This document shows positions 25,601 to 34,178 of a stretch of DNA of 64,000 nt, piece after piece. Location: the NCBI GenBank assembly GCA_013285425.1, contig CP053447.1, positions 812,001-876,000 on the forward strand, read 5' to 3'. How positions within the stretch are numbered: the first letter of the stretch is position 1; every line of letters begins with the position of its first letter. The notes beneath the pieces are model-generated. The model was not told the origin of the DNA. It worked only from the letters and a program-made list of their open reading frames with translations, and made no database searches. The position numbers were made by a program, and so were the translations under genes. The stretch is from Ignavibacteriota bacterium. Its GTDB lineage: Bacteria > Bacteroidota > Ignavibacteria > Ignavibacteriales > Ignavibacteriaceae.

Positions 25601-26216
25601 AACTGTTGCTGCAAACCTGATAGAAAATACAGTCGCATATTTATTCAGAGATATTATTCCAGTTGAGCTTACTTTTTTTACTGCATCATCAATTGGTAAC
25701 TCAGTAAATCTGATTTGGAATACCGCAACTGAATTAAATAACAGTGGTTTTGAAATTCAGAGAAAATCCAATAACAGCGAATGGAACAATATCGGATTTA
25801 TAGCAGGCTTTGGTACAGCTACTGATCCAAAATCATATTCATTTATTGATAACAATCTTAAAGTTGGAAGTTATTCTTACAGACTAAAGCAAATAGACTT
25901 TGATGGTTCATTTGCCTACTCACATATAGTTAATGTAGAAATAACAGCTCCATTACAATTCAGTTTGGAACAGAACTATCCAAATCCTTTTAATCCTGCA
26001 ACAATGATAAATTATTCCTTAGCCAAAGATGAACTGGTAAAAATATCAGTATTCAATTTGCTTGGTGAAAAAGTAGCTACCTTAGTAAATACAAATCAGA
26101 AAGCAGGAAGTTATGAATTGAAATTTGATGCTTCGCTGCTGTCAAGCGGAATATATTTCTACTCAATTGAAGCAGGTGATTTTAAGGCAGTACGTAAAAT
26201 GATGCTGATGAAATAA
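22635..26216 (+). CDS. Secreted subtilisin-like serine protease (S8) with T9SS sorting domain
   Basis: 1193 residues. Signal sequence to ~28, an inhibitor-like prodomain (~40-205), then a subtilase domain with a complete triad: Asp261 (VSDTGCD), His296 (GHGTSCAGI) and Ser474 (GTSSATPN). The asparagine of the oxyanion hole is in VASGNENG. Downstream are Ig-like domains and a Rossmann-like segment near 760-900 (LVLVIDDDVTYENR, SYDLVILSAGLNEG, GGKTLVDGGEVGY), which looks like the glutamine-amidotransferase-like folds of secreted proteins. A T9SS type A domain ends in VRKMMLMK. It should act outside the cell on proteins. A terminator follows 58 nt after the stop. Confidence 0.93.
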   Translation: MKKKSLRVKLLFLFLFVGIVLGFKFNNEEFADFYYYQGKPFKLTQKSDAVFIVLNENVTASSFTKLISSFPEIKSAADFNVKDRKDFVLLNNALTNTEVSSLLSKLRQNPEVKYASIVFSPDEGKTLIGVQDEILVQFKPELSASQISEYLRLNDLTVLEELKLEGGKSYKLQTSGSDFPISAANALYESGMVNWSEPNLFFTNLITYMPNDPFVNSQWSIRNTGNNIPTGVAGTPGCDMNVDSAWNISLGSPDVIISVSDTGCDTLHVDLAANFIPGTGRNFYNNTIGGFDDMGHGTSCAGIIAAVGNNGIGISGIAPLCKMLPVKWMNSQGSGDYSGATNATVYSYQAGAWVISNSWGFPNGASSALDNAIADAKNLGRGGKGALFVVASGNENGAMRFPASTNPNVLVVGGISPCNQRKSPSSCDGESFWGASYGSNLDIVAPCVKIYATDITGSGGFTSGDYDPEFNGTSSATPNTAGVCALVLSVDTTLRWDSVRVRIDRTADRVGSYSYTQAGPRNLSRWNNEMGYGKVNAYKVLLETLSLMGPVIVHTPLNNTEQITGNYTVDCSITSVNSTIDPSSLKLFWSKDNPSITDSTLLINTSGSNYTADIVGSGAGLYRYYIKAQDITGRKSTSPSNAPANLYSFEAATDLVPPSITHTALDNTPKQKWPLDITAVITDNIGVGSVEFEFRINSGSINTVTMNLVNNNTYKGTFTGTVNIGDFVEYRIKATDNSAQSNVGYHPASGYHSFNITDVLGLVLVIDDDVTYENRISPDKEFHEADILTPLGASATLFTNTLNDAGYLAEQVTFSAFNPADLNSYDLVILSAGLNEGTMFNNQTKRTAITNWTLAGGKTLVDGGEVGYIYRKSGTATDLDPLFRRNVLNDSTWVSDRSGASIQIVTVTHPIFNSPNSITGPITVNNASGSSWGARDEVTLLNKSGVSRIANWTGGTASNGGIIIHNPGNDTSKCRNIFFTFAVSQIANQTVAANLIENTVAYLFRDIIPVELTFFTASSIGNSVNLIWNTATELNNSGFEIQRKSNNSEWNNIGFIAGFGTATDPKSYSFIDNNLKVGSYSYRLKQIDFDGSFAYSHIVNVEITAPLQFSLEQNYPNPFNPATMINYSLAKDELVKISVFNLLGEKVATLVNTNQKAGSYELKFDASLLSSGIYFYSIEAGDFKAVRKMMLMK

Positions 26217-26273
26217 GCCTTATCTTTAACTACTTTCTTTATAAAGAAAGGTAGTATAAAATCTGTAAATTAT

Positions 26274-26302
26274 AAGCGAGTCTTAATGACTCGCTTTATT
26301 TT
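26274..26302 (+). terminator. Intrinsic terminator after the first subtilase
   Basis: AAGCGAGTC, loop TTAAT, GACTCGCTT then TATTTT. Nearly the same hairpin ends the next gene (29322-29353). A second, AT-rich inverted repeat (CTACTTTCTTT / AAAGAAAGGTAG) lies just before it at 26230-26254. Confidence 0.8.
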
Positions 26303-26311
26303 AAATAAAGA

Positions 26312-26343
26312 TTGAACAAAGTGTTTACTTTTTTTTATCTTTA
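26312..26343 (+). promoter_or_regulatory. Putative Bacteroidota-type promoter of the second subtilase
   Basis: TTG at 26312-26314, 21 nt, then TATCTTTA at 26336-26343. This differs by one base from the TTG-N19-21-TAnnTTTG consensus of Bacteroidota sigma factors. It lies between the preceding terminator and the ATG at 26364, where a promoter is expected, and a TAGGAG site precedes the ATG. Confidence 0.4.
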
Positions 26344-26363
26344 GATACATAATAGGAGATTTT

Positions 26364-29240
26364 ATGATGAATAGAACATTAACAATTTACACATTGGGGA
26401 TAGTCTTGTTCTTAAGTTTTGTTATATCTGCACAAACTATCGAACAAAAAAACTGGTTAATTGAAAATTCAGCCAGAATAAAGAAAATTGAAGATTTGAA
26501 AAAAGCTGAAGCCGATTCATTAGCAAAAATCTATGGAATGCCCATTTCAACGACTTTAAGTAATGGTGCAATGATAGAACTACAGAGTTTTGAGGATGGA
26601 ATGCCATATTATCATATGACTGATAATATTAATGCGGCTGCTACATTATCAACAAGATATGTATGGGATAATGGAGCAGGAGGTTTCTCACTTTCAGGAC
26701 TTGGACAAGTAGTTGGATTATGGGAGGCTGGTAATGGAATACCATTACTTACTCATCAGGAATTATCCGGCAAAGTTACTCAGAGAGATGCGGGTGGAAC
26801 TTATACTGACCACGCAACTCATGTCGCCGGTACTTTGGTTGCAACAGGAATTGTTTCTAATGCAAGAGGTATGTCTAAAAATGCTAAGGTAGATGCCTAT
26901 ACTTCAGGTAATGATTTGAGTGAAATTATGAATGCTGCTGCAAATGGTTTAAAAGTATCAAATCATTCCTATGGATCAATAAGAGGATGGGTATATGATT
27001 ATCGTAATGATGGTAAATGGGCTTGGTTTGGAACGACTTCTATTAGTGAAACTGAAGATTACTTGTTTGGATTCTATTCATCTACCTCTGCTTCATGGGA
27101 TTATTTTATGGTAAACGCACCAAATATTTTAGTCTGTAAAAGTGCAGGTAATGATAGAGGTGATGGACCTACTAGTGGAACTGCTCATTGGGTATTAGTT
27201 AATAACAACTGGGTTTGGTCTTCAACTGTTAGGGAAAAAGACGGTGGAATTGATGGTTATGATTGTATTAATGATGGAGTTGGTATTTCAAAAAATTCAT
27301 TAACTGTTGGAGCTGTAAATGATATTGTTAATGGATATAATTCACCCTCAGATGTTGTAGTAACATCCTGGAGTAATGAGGGACCGACTGATGACGGCAG
27401 AATAAAACCTGATATCGTTGCAAATGGTACAGATTTGTATTCTTCTACCAACACATCAAACACAGCTTATGAGAATATGAGCGGTACTTCAATGGCTTCA
27501 CCAAATGCTGCTGGCTCTGTTGCTTTAATATTAGAGCAGCAGGCTGCGTTAAATGGTCCATCAACTTTTTTGCGTTCATCTACGGTTAAAGGTTTGATTA
27601 TTAACACTACTGATGAAGCTGGTACTGCACCAGGTCCGGACTACAGGCACGGTTGGGGATTGATGAACACTTATAGAGCAATTCAATTATTAACCTTAAA
27701 TCATGAAGTTGGTGGTAATCAATTAATCAGAGAACTTACATTAAATCAGAGCGGCGTTGAACAATTTACTGTTGAATCTAATGGTAGTGAGCCATTAAAA
27801 GTTACAATTTGCTGGTTAGACCCATCTGGTACGCCTGCGCAAGCATCATTAAATCCTCCAAATCTTATGCTTGTTAATGATTTGGATTTAACTATAACCG
27901 GACCGAACTCAACAGTCTATTATCCATGGGTATTGGATCCGGCAAATCCATCAGCTGCAGCTACTACTGGAAATAACTTCAGAGATAATGTAGAACAGGT
28001 TTTTATAGAATCACCTGTTGCTGGTACATATACAATAAAAGTTGGACATAAAAATAACTTAACTACCGGTTCACAAAAATTTTCTATTATAATTAGTGGT
28101 ACAGTTGTTCCTGTTCCTGATATTGTATCTTTAGTAGAGCCAATTAATAATGCACAAGGAATTTCAAGTACTCAGGTATTATGTAAGTGGACAAGGGCAC
28201 CAAAAAGTATGAGATATGAACTTCAGGCTTCTTTAGATTCAACTTTCAATACAGGAGTTATTAGTGTACTTAGTAAAACCGTAACTGCCACACTAACTAA
28301 CCTACCTGAATTATCGGTTGTTTATTGGAGAGTTAGAGCAATTAATAGCGGTGGAATTGGTGCTTGGTCAGCTGTTAATAAATTTACTACAACTTATGCT
28401 CTTCCTTCACCGCCGGCTTTATTAATTCCTGCTAATAATTCTGTTCATCAGAATATTGATCAGGAGTTTCAGTGGGAAGATGTTTCAAACGCAACTGAAT
28501 ACAAATTTCAATTATCAAACAATGTTCCTTTTACAGATATAATAATTGATACAACTTTATCAACCAATTCATTTAATGTAAATGATTTACAAGAAGGTAA
28601 AAAATTATATTGGAGAGTCAGTTCCATAAATCCTTCAGGCACAAGCGCCTACTCACCAAAAAGTAATTTTACAACAAAATTAAAAAGTCCTGATAGTCTA
28701 ACAGTAAGCGTTAACCTGAATGATGATGTTGTTTTGAATTGGATTGATAAATCTTCTATTGAAACCAATTATTTGATTTTGAGAAAAACCGAATCTTCAA
28801 GTTATACCAAATTAGATTCACTCGGAGCAGATCAAACTTCATATATTGATACTTCGGCTCAATTTGGAGTTGGTTATCATTATGCTGTTTATTGCAGAAA
28901 TTCAACTGCTTTTTCTGATACAACAGAATCTGCTTTAATTGTTGTGAGTGTTGAAAAGGAAGAAGACTTTCTGCCAACAGAGTACTCATTAAAACAAAAC
29001 TATCCAAATCCATTTAATCCTAGTACGGTAATTAAATATTCTCTGGCAAAAGATGGATTTGTAAACATTGCAGTATTCAACCTGCTGGGAGAAAAAGTTG
29101 CAACACTAGTAAATACAATCCAAAGAGCAGGTAATTACGAAGTGAACTTTAATGCTTCATCACTTTCAAGCGGAATTTATTTCTATACAATGGAGTCTGG
29201 CGATTTTAGATCAGTTAGAAAAATGCTGCTGATGAAATAA
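26364..29240 (+). CDS. Secreted subtilase (S8) with Glu in place of the catalytic Asp motif, T9SS sorting domain
   Basis: 958 residues. Signal peptide to ~25, then a subtilase domain of the kp43-like type. His150 (DHATHVAGT) and Ser376 (GTSMASPNAAG) are present, and SAGNDRGDG supplies the oxyanion Asn. At the usual Asp position the sequence is VVGLWEAGNG, so residue 121 is Glu. A C-terminal beta-sandwich (~455-575, NDLDLTITGPN) is typical of kp43 proteases. Two fibronectin-III domains, a third Ig-like segment and a T9SS type A sorting domain (ending VRKMLLMK) follow. It is probably secreted; whether it is an active protease is uncertain because of Glu121. Confidence 0.9.
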   Translation: MMNRTLTIYTLGIVLFLSFVISAQTIEQKNWLIENSARIKKIEDLKKAEADSLAKIYGMPISTTLSNGAMIELQSFEDGMPYYHMTDNINAAATLSTRYVWDNGAGGFSLSGLGQVVGLWEAGNGIPLLTHQELSGKVTQRDAGGTYTDHATHVAGTLVATGIVSNARGMSKNAKVDAYTSGNDLSEIMNAAANGLKVSNHSYGSIRGWVYDYRNDGKWAWFGTTSISETEDYLFGFYSSTSASWDYFMVNAPNILVCKSAGNDRGDGPTSGTAHWVLVNNNWVWSSTVREKDGGIDGYDCINDGVGISKNSLTVGAVNDIVNGYNSPSDVVVTSWSNEGPTDDGRIKPDIVANGTDLYSSTNTSNTAYENMSGTSMASPNAAGSVALILEQQAALNGPSTFLRSSTVKGLIINTTDEAGTAPGPDYRHGWGLMNTYRAIQLLTLNHEVGGNQLIRELTLNQSGVEQFTVESNGSEPLKVTICWLDPSGTPAQASLNPPNLMLVNDLDLTITGPNSTVYYPWVLDPANPSAAATTGNNFRDNVEQVFIESPVAGTYTIKVGHKNNLTTGSQKFSIIISGTVVPVPDIVSLVEPINNAQGISSTQVLCKWTRAPKSMRYELQASLDSTFNTGVISVLSKTVTATLTNLPELSVVYWRVRAINSGGIGAWSAVNKFTTTYALPSPPALLIPANNSVHQNIDQEFQWEDVSNATEYKFQLSNNVPFTDIIIDTTLSTNSFNVNDLQEGKKLYWRVSSINPSGTSAYSPKSNFTTKLKSPDSLTVSVNLNDDVVLNWIDKSSIETNYLILRKTESSSYTKLDSLGADQTSYIDTSAQFGVGYHYAVYCRNSTAFSDTTESALIVVSVEKEEDFLPTEYSLKQNYPNPFNPSTVIKYSLAKDGFVNIAVFNLLGEKVATLVNTIQRAGNYEVNFNASSLSSGIYFYTMESGDFRSVRKMLLMK

Positions 29241-29321
29241 GATAAGTAAATCAGCAGTTTTTACTGCTTGAATAAATGTTAAGACTTAAAAAGAAAAGTC
29301 ACATTTAAAATTAAAAAAAAT

Positions 29322-29353
29322 AAAAGCGAGCCTTAATGACTCGCTTTTTTTAT
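29322..29353 (+). terminator. Intrinsic terminator after the second subtilase
   Basis: AAAAGCGAG, loop CCTTAATGA, CTCGCTTTTTTTA. A GC-containing stem followed by a long T-tract, about 80 nt after the stop codon. Its sequence is nearly identical to the terminator at 26274-26302. Confidence 0.85.
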
Positions 29354-29397
29354 TTATTTTAACTACGTTTAATCAGACAAATTAAAAGAGGATCAAA

Positions 29398-30852
29398 ATG
29401 AAAAATTTATTTTATATCCTTTTACTCTTTTTACCATCTATTGTCTTTTCTCAAAATAATTTTATAAAACAAATCACTTTTGGTGATTTTGATGCCAGAA
29501 ACCCATTTATCTATAATAATGGATATGGAAATCAAGGTAATCCTGTTTTTTTTGAACTCCATAGTTCAGGAGCGTCAAATATCTATTATAAAACTTATGA
29601 TGAAAGTAATAATCAGTTTGAAGATACAGTTGCCCTGACACATAATAACTATTTAAACATCAATCCATCATTTCATCCTTCGATAGGCGTGTTATTCCAG
29701 ACTAATCAAAATAGTAATTGGGATATTGCATTTATACCTTATGAAAATAATAATTGGGGCGAAACAACATTTCTAACCACTTCGCAGAATAATGAAATAA
29801 AACCAAGATTATTTAATGACAAAGAGGATTATTATCCATCCAATGTTGATTCATTGAATATACTGTTTAGCAGAGATGGTAACATAATTCATTTAAATTA
29901 TAAAAATAACCAGGCTGCCGAAGTAGAAGTTTTTCAAAGCAATAATAACTTTACTTATAACGAGTTTGCCGGTTTGCAGGATTATTTTAGTGGTTACACC
30001 GTTTTTGCAATAGAAGAAGATGTATCCGGAATTAAGAGAATAGTCAGAAGGATTAAGCCATATAACGGAAACTATGAAGTGAAAGAAATTTTGAGGGATT
30101 CTTGTGACTGTAGTGATATGGATTTAGCTTATACGGATTTTATTAACTGGATGCTGTTTTATACTGACACTTTACTGGGAGAAAGAAGGTACTTTGCATT
30201 AAATAATCCTCAAGCTCATAATCCATCTCTGCTTAGTTTAGATATTCTGTATAATGGTAATTTGTCTTCTTTAGGTTTATATCTGATGTTAATTATTACA
30301 AAGAATGAAGATGTAACTATGTTTGAGCCTAATTGGGCTTACACTTATTTACTTGAAAGGAATGACACTTCTTATGTTCGGTTAGATGTTTCAGACTTAG
30401 CTTTTGGGGTTGATAGTCTGCATCCATTGAAAGTTTCAGCCTCATCTTTGGCTATAGGAGCACTTGGAACTGAGTATAATCAGATTCTGGTTTATACTGT
30501 TTGGGAAGATAGTGTTGATGGTCATTTGCAGCTATTCGGTGCACCTGTACATATCCAAAATAGTTCGGTTAAGGAAGAAATAAGTAATAATAATTTTGTT
30601 CTTTATCAAAATTATCCAAATCCATTTAATCCATACACAAAGATTGAATATAAATTATTAAAAGCTTCTGATGTTAAGTTTAAGGTTTATAATTTTCTTG
30701 GAGAAAAAGTTATTGAGCAGAATTTAGGATATCAAACTGCAGGTAATTATAAATTGGATTTTGATGGTAGAAAATTATCCAGCGGAATTTATATTTATTC
30801 AATATCTGCGGATGAAAGCAGATTAAGCCGAAAGATGATGTTAGTAAAATAA
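29398..30852 (+). CDS. Secreted protein of unknown function with T9SS sorting domain
   Basis: 484 residues. Signal peptide MKNLFYILLLFLPSIVFSQ. The body (20-385) has repeated strand patterns with WDIAFIPYENNNWG and LNILFSRDGNIIHLNY, suggestive of a TolB-like beta-propeller, but I cannot assign a family with certainty. The T9SS type A domain covers the last ~85 residues (NYPNPFNPYTKIEYKLL, ending SRKMMLVK). No catalytic motif is recognised. An AAAGAGGATC ribosome-binding site precedes the ATG. It has its own terminator-bounded context and so is probably monocistronic. Confidence 0.85.
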   Translation: MKNLFYILLLFLPSIVFSQNNFIKQITFGDFDARNPFIYNNGYGNQGNPVFFELHSSGASNIYYKTYDESNNQFEDTVALTHNNYLNINPSFHPSIGVLFQTNQNSNWDIAFIPYENNNWGETTFLTTSQNNEIKPRLFNDKEDYYPSNVDSLNILFSRDGNIIHLNYKNNQAAEVEVFQSNNNFTYNEFAGLQDYFSGYTVFAIEEDVSGIKRIVRRIKPYNGNYEVKEILRDSCDCSDMDLAYTDFINWMLFYTDTLLGERRYFALNNPQAHNPSLLSLDILYNGNLSSLGLYLMLIITKNEDVTMFEPNWAYTYLLERNDTSYVRLDVSDLAFGVDSLHPLKVSASSLAIGALGTEYNQILVYTVWEDSVDGHLQLFGAPVHIQNSSVKEEISNNNFVLYQNYPNPFNPYTKIEYKLLKASDVKFKVYNFLGEKVIEQNLGYQTAGNYKLDFDGRKLSSGIYIYSISADESRLSRKMMLVK

Positions 30853-31033
30853 GAATTACTCAGGTTCGAAAATGTTTGATAATAAACCAACCATTTGGAT
30901 TTTTTTTATGATTGTGTTGAATTTTAGTTAAGTAAATTTTGGAGTATGAGAAGTTGTCTGATAAAAATTTATTAAGGATATTTATTTAGTCCAAACATTT
31001 CAAAATTATTTTCAGATTTATGTTGGAATATTA

Positions 31034-31432
31034 TTGGCATTAGTAATCCTTATTGTATTGTTAACTTATACCGTTAATAGAACTGGCGGCTTTTTAGGTA
31101 ATATGGTTAATCCCTTCACAAAAGTTTTAATAATAATAATAGCATTAACCGGGGTTGTATTCATACCTTACATATTATATGTTCTCATAAAAGAAAATCG
31201 AATAGGCTGGCTTTCCTTCATGATCATACTCGTAATTATTCCAATCCTCTTTACAATGTTTTATAATTTAGCTTTACTACATCCAATATTCCTTTATGTG
31301 TTATATTGTTACTTGTTAAATTCTCAGATTACAGAGTGGTCAACTGAGTATTATGGACATCAAAATAGATTAGAACAAAAAAGATTAAAAGTAGAAGAAG
31401 AAGAACGAATTAAGTGTGAGATGATTTTTTAA
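31034..31432 (+). CDS. Small hypothetical membrane protein
   Basis: 132 residues from a TTG start, with three hydrophobic helices (first at the very N-terminus, then ~29-53 and ~63-90) and a charged C-terminal tail (EQKRLKVEEEERIKCE). The frame is open upstream to 30965 and would encode another hydrophobic run (YVGILLALVI), but it has no ATG or GTG. The true start is uncertain and the gene may be 5'-degraded. No family recognised. It is not linked to the minus-strand helicase that follows. Confidence 0.5.
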   Translation: MALVILIVLLTYTVNRTGGFLGNMVNPFTKVLIIIIALTGVVFIPYILYVLIKENRIGWLSFMIILVIIPILFTMFYNLALLHPIFLYVLYCYLLNSQITEWSTEYYGHQNRLEQKRLKVEEEERIKCEMIF

Positions 31433-31531
31433 TAGTTTTCAGCTTTGTCTCAATTTATCTGAAGAAGTGATCTCTGGAAAAATTTAATAGACTGCTTCGC
31501 ACTAAGACTTGCTTGCAATTAAGAGCGGATG

Positions 31532-33529
31532 CTAAAATTCCTCTTCCAACAGCCAGCCTTCAGCTAAGTCAGGAGAAATTTCTGAAATGAATCGGGAAGG
31601 TTTAGATAGTGTCATTCCCGCTTCCCGGTCATATAAATTCATCGGATAAGAAACAAACAAATTATTTTTTGCACGTGTCGAAGCTACGTACATCAGCCTT
31701 CTTTCTTCTTCTAATGAATCAAGGTTTTCAACTGATCTTGCCGAGGGAAAGTAACCTTCAACAGCATGAATTATAAAAACCGAATGCCATTCTAATCCTT
31801 TTGCTGAATGAATTGTAGAAAGTGTAACATACTCTTCTTCTTTATCGGCAGCATCAACATCAAGAACGCTTTCAATAATAGGTTCAATTGCCAAATCAGA
31901 AAGCAATGAATCAATCGAAGTATAATTCTCTACAATATTCTGAAAAATATCCAGATCCTTTTTACGCTTATTCCAATCATCATAGTTAGCTTTAAATAAT
32001 TCCCAATAGTAATTATAAACTTTTTGAACCATCTCAGAAGGCATATATTTTTTCTTTTGCAGTTCGTATAAAAGATAAAACAATGGACCAAGCTTATGAT
32101 GTTTAAACTCAGGCTGATCATCAGGCTCTGCTTTTATTGTAATACGAGCGGTAGAAAGTTCATCCAGAATTCGTTGTGCGGTTTTTGGTCCAACACCTTC
32201 GTGTAAAAGTAAAACTCTATACCAGCTGATAACATCTTTCGGATTAACAGCAATACGAAGGAAAGCCATCACATCCTTAATATGGGCAGTTTCAACAAAC
32301 TTCATTCCGCCAAATTTCTGAAAAGGGATATTAGCTTTTGAAAGCTCAAGCTCCAGATCAAACGAGAAGAAAGATGAACGGAATAAAACCGCAATATCTT
32401 TTAACTGAACTCCTTCTTCTCTCAGGTCAAGAATTTTTTCAACAATAAATTTAGATTGAAGATTATCAGTTGCTGCTGCAACGATACTTGGTAATACTCC
32501 GCTGCCGCGTCTTGTATAAAGTTCCTTTTTGTACTTTTCAATTGCAGCTTCGTTAATACGGTTTGCAAAATCCAGAATTGCCTGAACACTTCTGTAATTT
32601 TCTTCAAGCTTAATAATCTTTACATTATCAAACAATTTTGGAAATTGCATTATGTTATGGAAATCAGCTCCGCGAAAAGAATAGATAGCCTGCGAATCGT
32701 CACCAACAACCATAACATTTTTATTATACTTAGCTAAACCTTTTACGATTTCTGCCTGCAAGTGATTTGTATCCTGATACTCATCAACCATTACAAATTT
32801 TATTTCCGAAAGAAGGGCTTTAACAGAGGGACTTTCTTTTTTAAGAAATTCACGCAAATAAATCAGCAGATCATCATAATCCAGAAGGTTATTATTTCTC
32901 TTATACTGAATAAATATTTTCTGTATTTCCAGAATCTTATCAAGCAAGGGAAGAAAATGCGGATAATCATTTTCAATTATCTCTTCAACTTTCTTTCCGG
33001 TATTAACACTTAAACTGTAAACTTTGTTCAGTGTCTGTTTATTCGGAAATCTTTTATCCCTGGTAAGAAAGCGATCCTGAGAGCGGATAAGATTTATTAC
33101 ATCTTCACTATCACCCTGATCAAGAATTGTAAAAGCAGAATCAAGTCCGATTGCTTTTGCATATTTTCTTAATGTCAGATTTGCAAACGAGTGAAAAGTT
33201 CCGCCTCTTATTTTTGAACAACGGTCATCAAGCAGCATTGATGCACGCTTCAGCATTTCATTAGCAGCTTTACGGGTAAAAGTTAAAAGCAAAATAGAAT
33301 TTGGATCGTGACCAAGTTCAATTAATCTTGCTACTCGATAAACAAGCGTTCTTGTTTTTCCTGTTCCTGCACCGGCAATAATTAAATAACATCCCTTGAC
33401 TGCAGTTGCAGCTTCAAATTGTGAGGTATTTAATTCTTCTTTATAATTAATTTTAAAACGGGCTTCGTCATTATTGTTAACCAAGCCCGTTTTTGATGTT
33501 CTTCTTAAAACATATTTCTTTTGATTCAT
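31532..33529 (-). CDS. UvrD/PcrA/Rep-family ATP-dependent DNA helicase
   Basis: 665 residues; a superfamily 1A 3'-5' helicase for DNA repair or replication restart. Motif I is AGAGTGKTRTLVYR, Ia LLLTFTRKAANEM, II VDEYQDTNHLQ, III VVGDDSQAIYSFRGAD, IV LEENYRS and V/VI VTLSTIHSAKGLEW and EERRLMYVASTRAKNNL. It is shorter than typical UvrD (~720), mostly because the C-terminal tail is missing. Its ATG overlaps the stop of the upstream gene (33526-34128) by 4 nt, so the two are translationally coupled. Confidence 0.94.
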   Translation of the reverse strand: MNQKKYVLRRTSKTGLVNNNDEARFKINYKEELNTSQFEAATAVKGCYLIIAGAGTGKTRTLVYRVARLIELGHDPNSILLLTFTRKAANEMLKRASMLLDDRCSKIRGGTFHSFANLTLRKYAKAIGLDSAFTILDQGDSEDVINLIRSQDRFLTRDKRFPNKQTLNKVYSLSVNTGKKVEEIIENDYPHFLPLLDKILEIQKIFIQYKRNNNLLDYDDLLIYLREFLKKESPSVKALLSEIKFVMVDEYQDTNHLQAEIVKGLAKYNKNVMVVGDDSQAIYSFRGADFHNIMQFPKLFDNVKIIKLEENYRSVQAILDFANRINEAAIEKYKKELYTRRGSGVLPSIVAAATDNLQSKFIVEKILDLREEGVQLKDIAVLFRSSFFSFDLELELSKANIPFQKFGGMKFVETAHIKDVMAFLRIAVNPKDVISWYRVLLLHEGVGPKTAQRILDELSTARITIKAEPDDQPEFKHHKLGPLFYLLYELQKKKYMPSEMVQKVYNYYWELFKANYDDWNKRKKDLDIFQNIVENYTSIDSLLSDLAIEPIIESVLDVDAADKEEEYVTLSTIHSAKGLEWHSVFIIHAVEGYFPSARSVENLDSLEEERRLMYVASTRAKNNLFVSYPMNLYDREAGMTLSKPSRFISEISPDLAEGWLLEEEF

Positions 33530-34128
33530 CTTCGCAGTGCTTTAGGCTTTCCTAAAATTTCTGAAAATAAAATATACTCTTTAATCGTAACCGGATTTTT
33601 CAATTTACGGTTAAGATCATTGATGTTTGATCTTTGATTAACCTTACCGGATAAATGTCTTTCAAAATTTTCCGCATCTGCTTCTGCTTTTGGGCTAACT
33701 ACCCTGGGCTGTCCTACAGCAGTTTTTCGGTTTAATATTCGTGTATCGTAAGTTTCTCTCGAACCAATAGGTCTCTTATCTTCAACACTTTTGTGTAATC
33801 TTATATCATCAGAATGATCAAGGTTTTTATCTTTAATTTCTGTTTCTGAATGTTCGTAAGATTTTTGAACCGGACGAGGCTGAGGCGGCGGAATATTTAC
33901 TTCACCCTTAAACAGGTTTTCAATTTCTCTAAGGATATCATATTCATCTCTTTTTTGAGTGATTGCCTCAGGTACAGATGATGAAATTCGCCGAGAAGAA
34001 ATATTCGCATCAGTTTTATGATTTCTGTTTGGGGTGGTTTTCTTCGGTGGTTCCTTCTTTTTAAAAAAGGAACTTAAGAAACTAAAAATTATTATTCCCC
34101 AAATAAGGAGTTGAAATAAATCATCCAT
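33526..34128 (-). CDS. Hypothetical membrane-anchored protein upstream of the helicase
   Basis: 200 residues. One N-terminal transmembrane helix (LFQLLIWGIIIFSFLSSFF) is followed by a basic, low-complexity, probably disordered cytoplasmic region. The short C-terminal block (NPVTIKEYILFSEILGKPKALRR) looks conserved and could be an interaction motif. No known family recognised. It lies 50 nt downstream of floA and overlaps the helicase start, so it is part of a floA / hypothetical / helicase operon. Confidence 0.75.
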   Translation of the reverse strand: MDDLFQLLIWGIIIFSFLSSFFKKKEPPKKTTPNRNHKTDANISSRRISSSVPEAITQKRDEYDILREIENLFKGEVNIPPPQPRPVQKSYEHSETEIKDKNLDHSDDIRLHKSVEDKRPIGSRETYDTRILNRKTAVGQPRVVSPKAEADAENFERHLSGKVNQRSNINDLNRKLKNPVTIKEYILFSEILGKPKALRR

Positions 34129-34178
34129 TGATCTTCTCTATCTAATTACAATGTTTTTATTTTCATTTCATATACACT

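Noticed and set aside
26274..29353. Repeated GCGAG...CTCGC sequences considered as CRISPR or REP-type repeats
   Set aside because: Only two copies, each placed right after a gene and followed by a T-tract, so they are terminators. No regular spacer array is found anywhere in the window.
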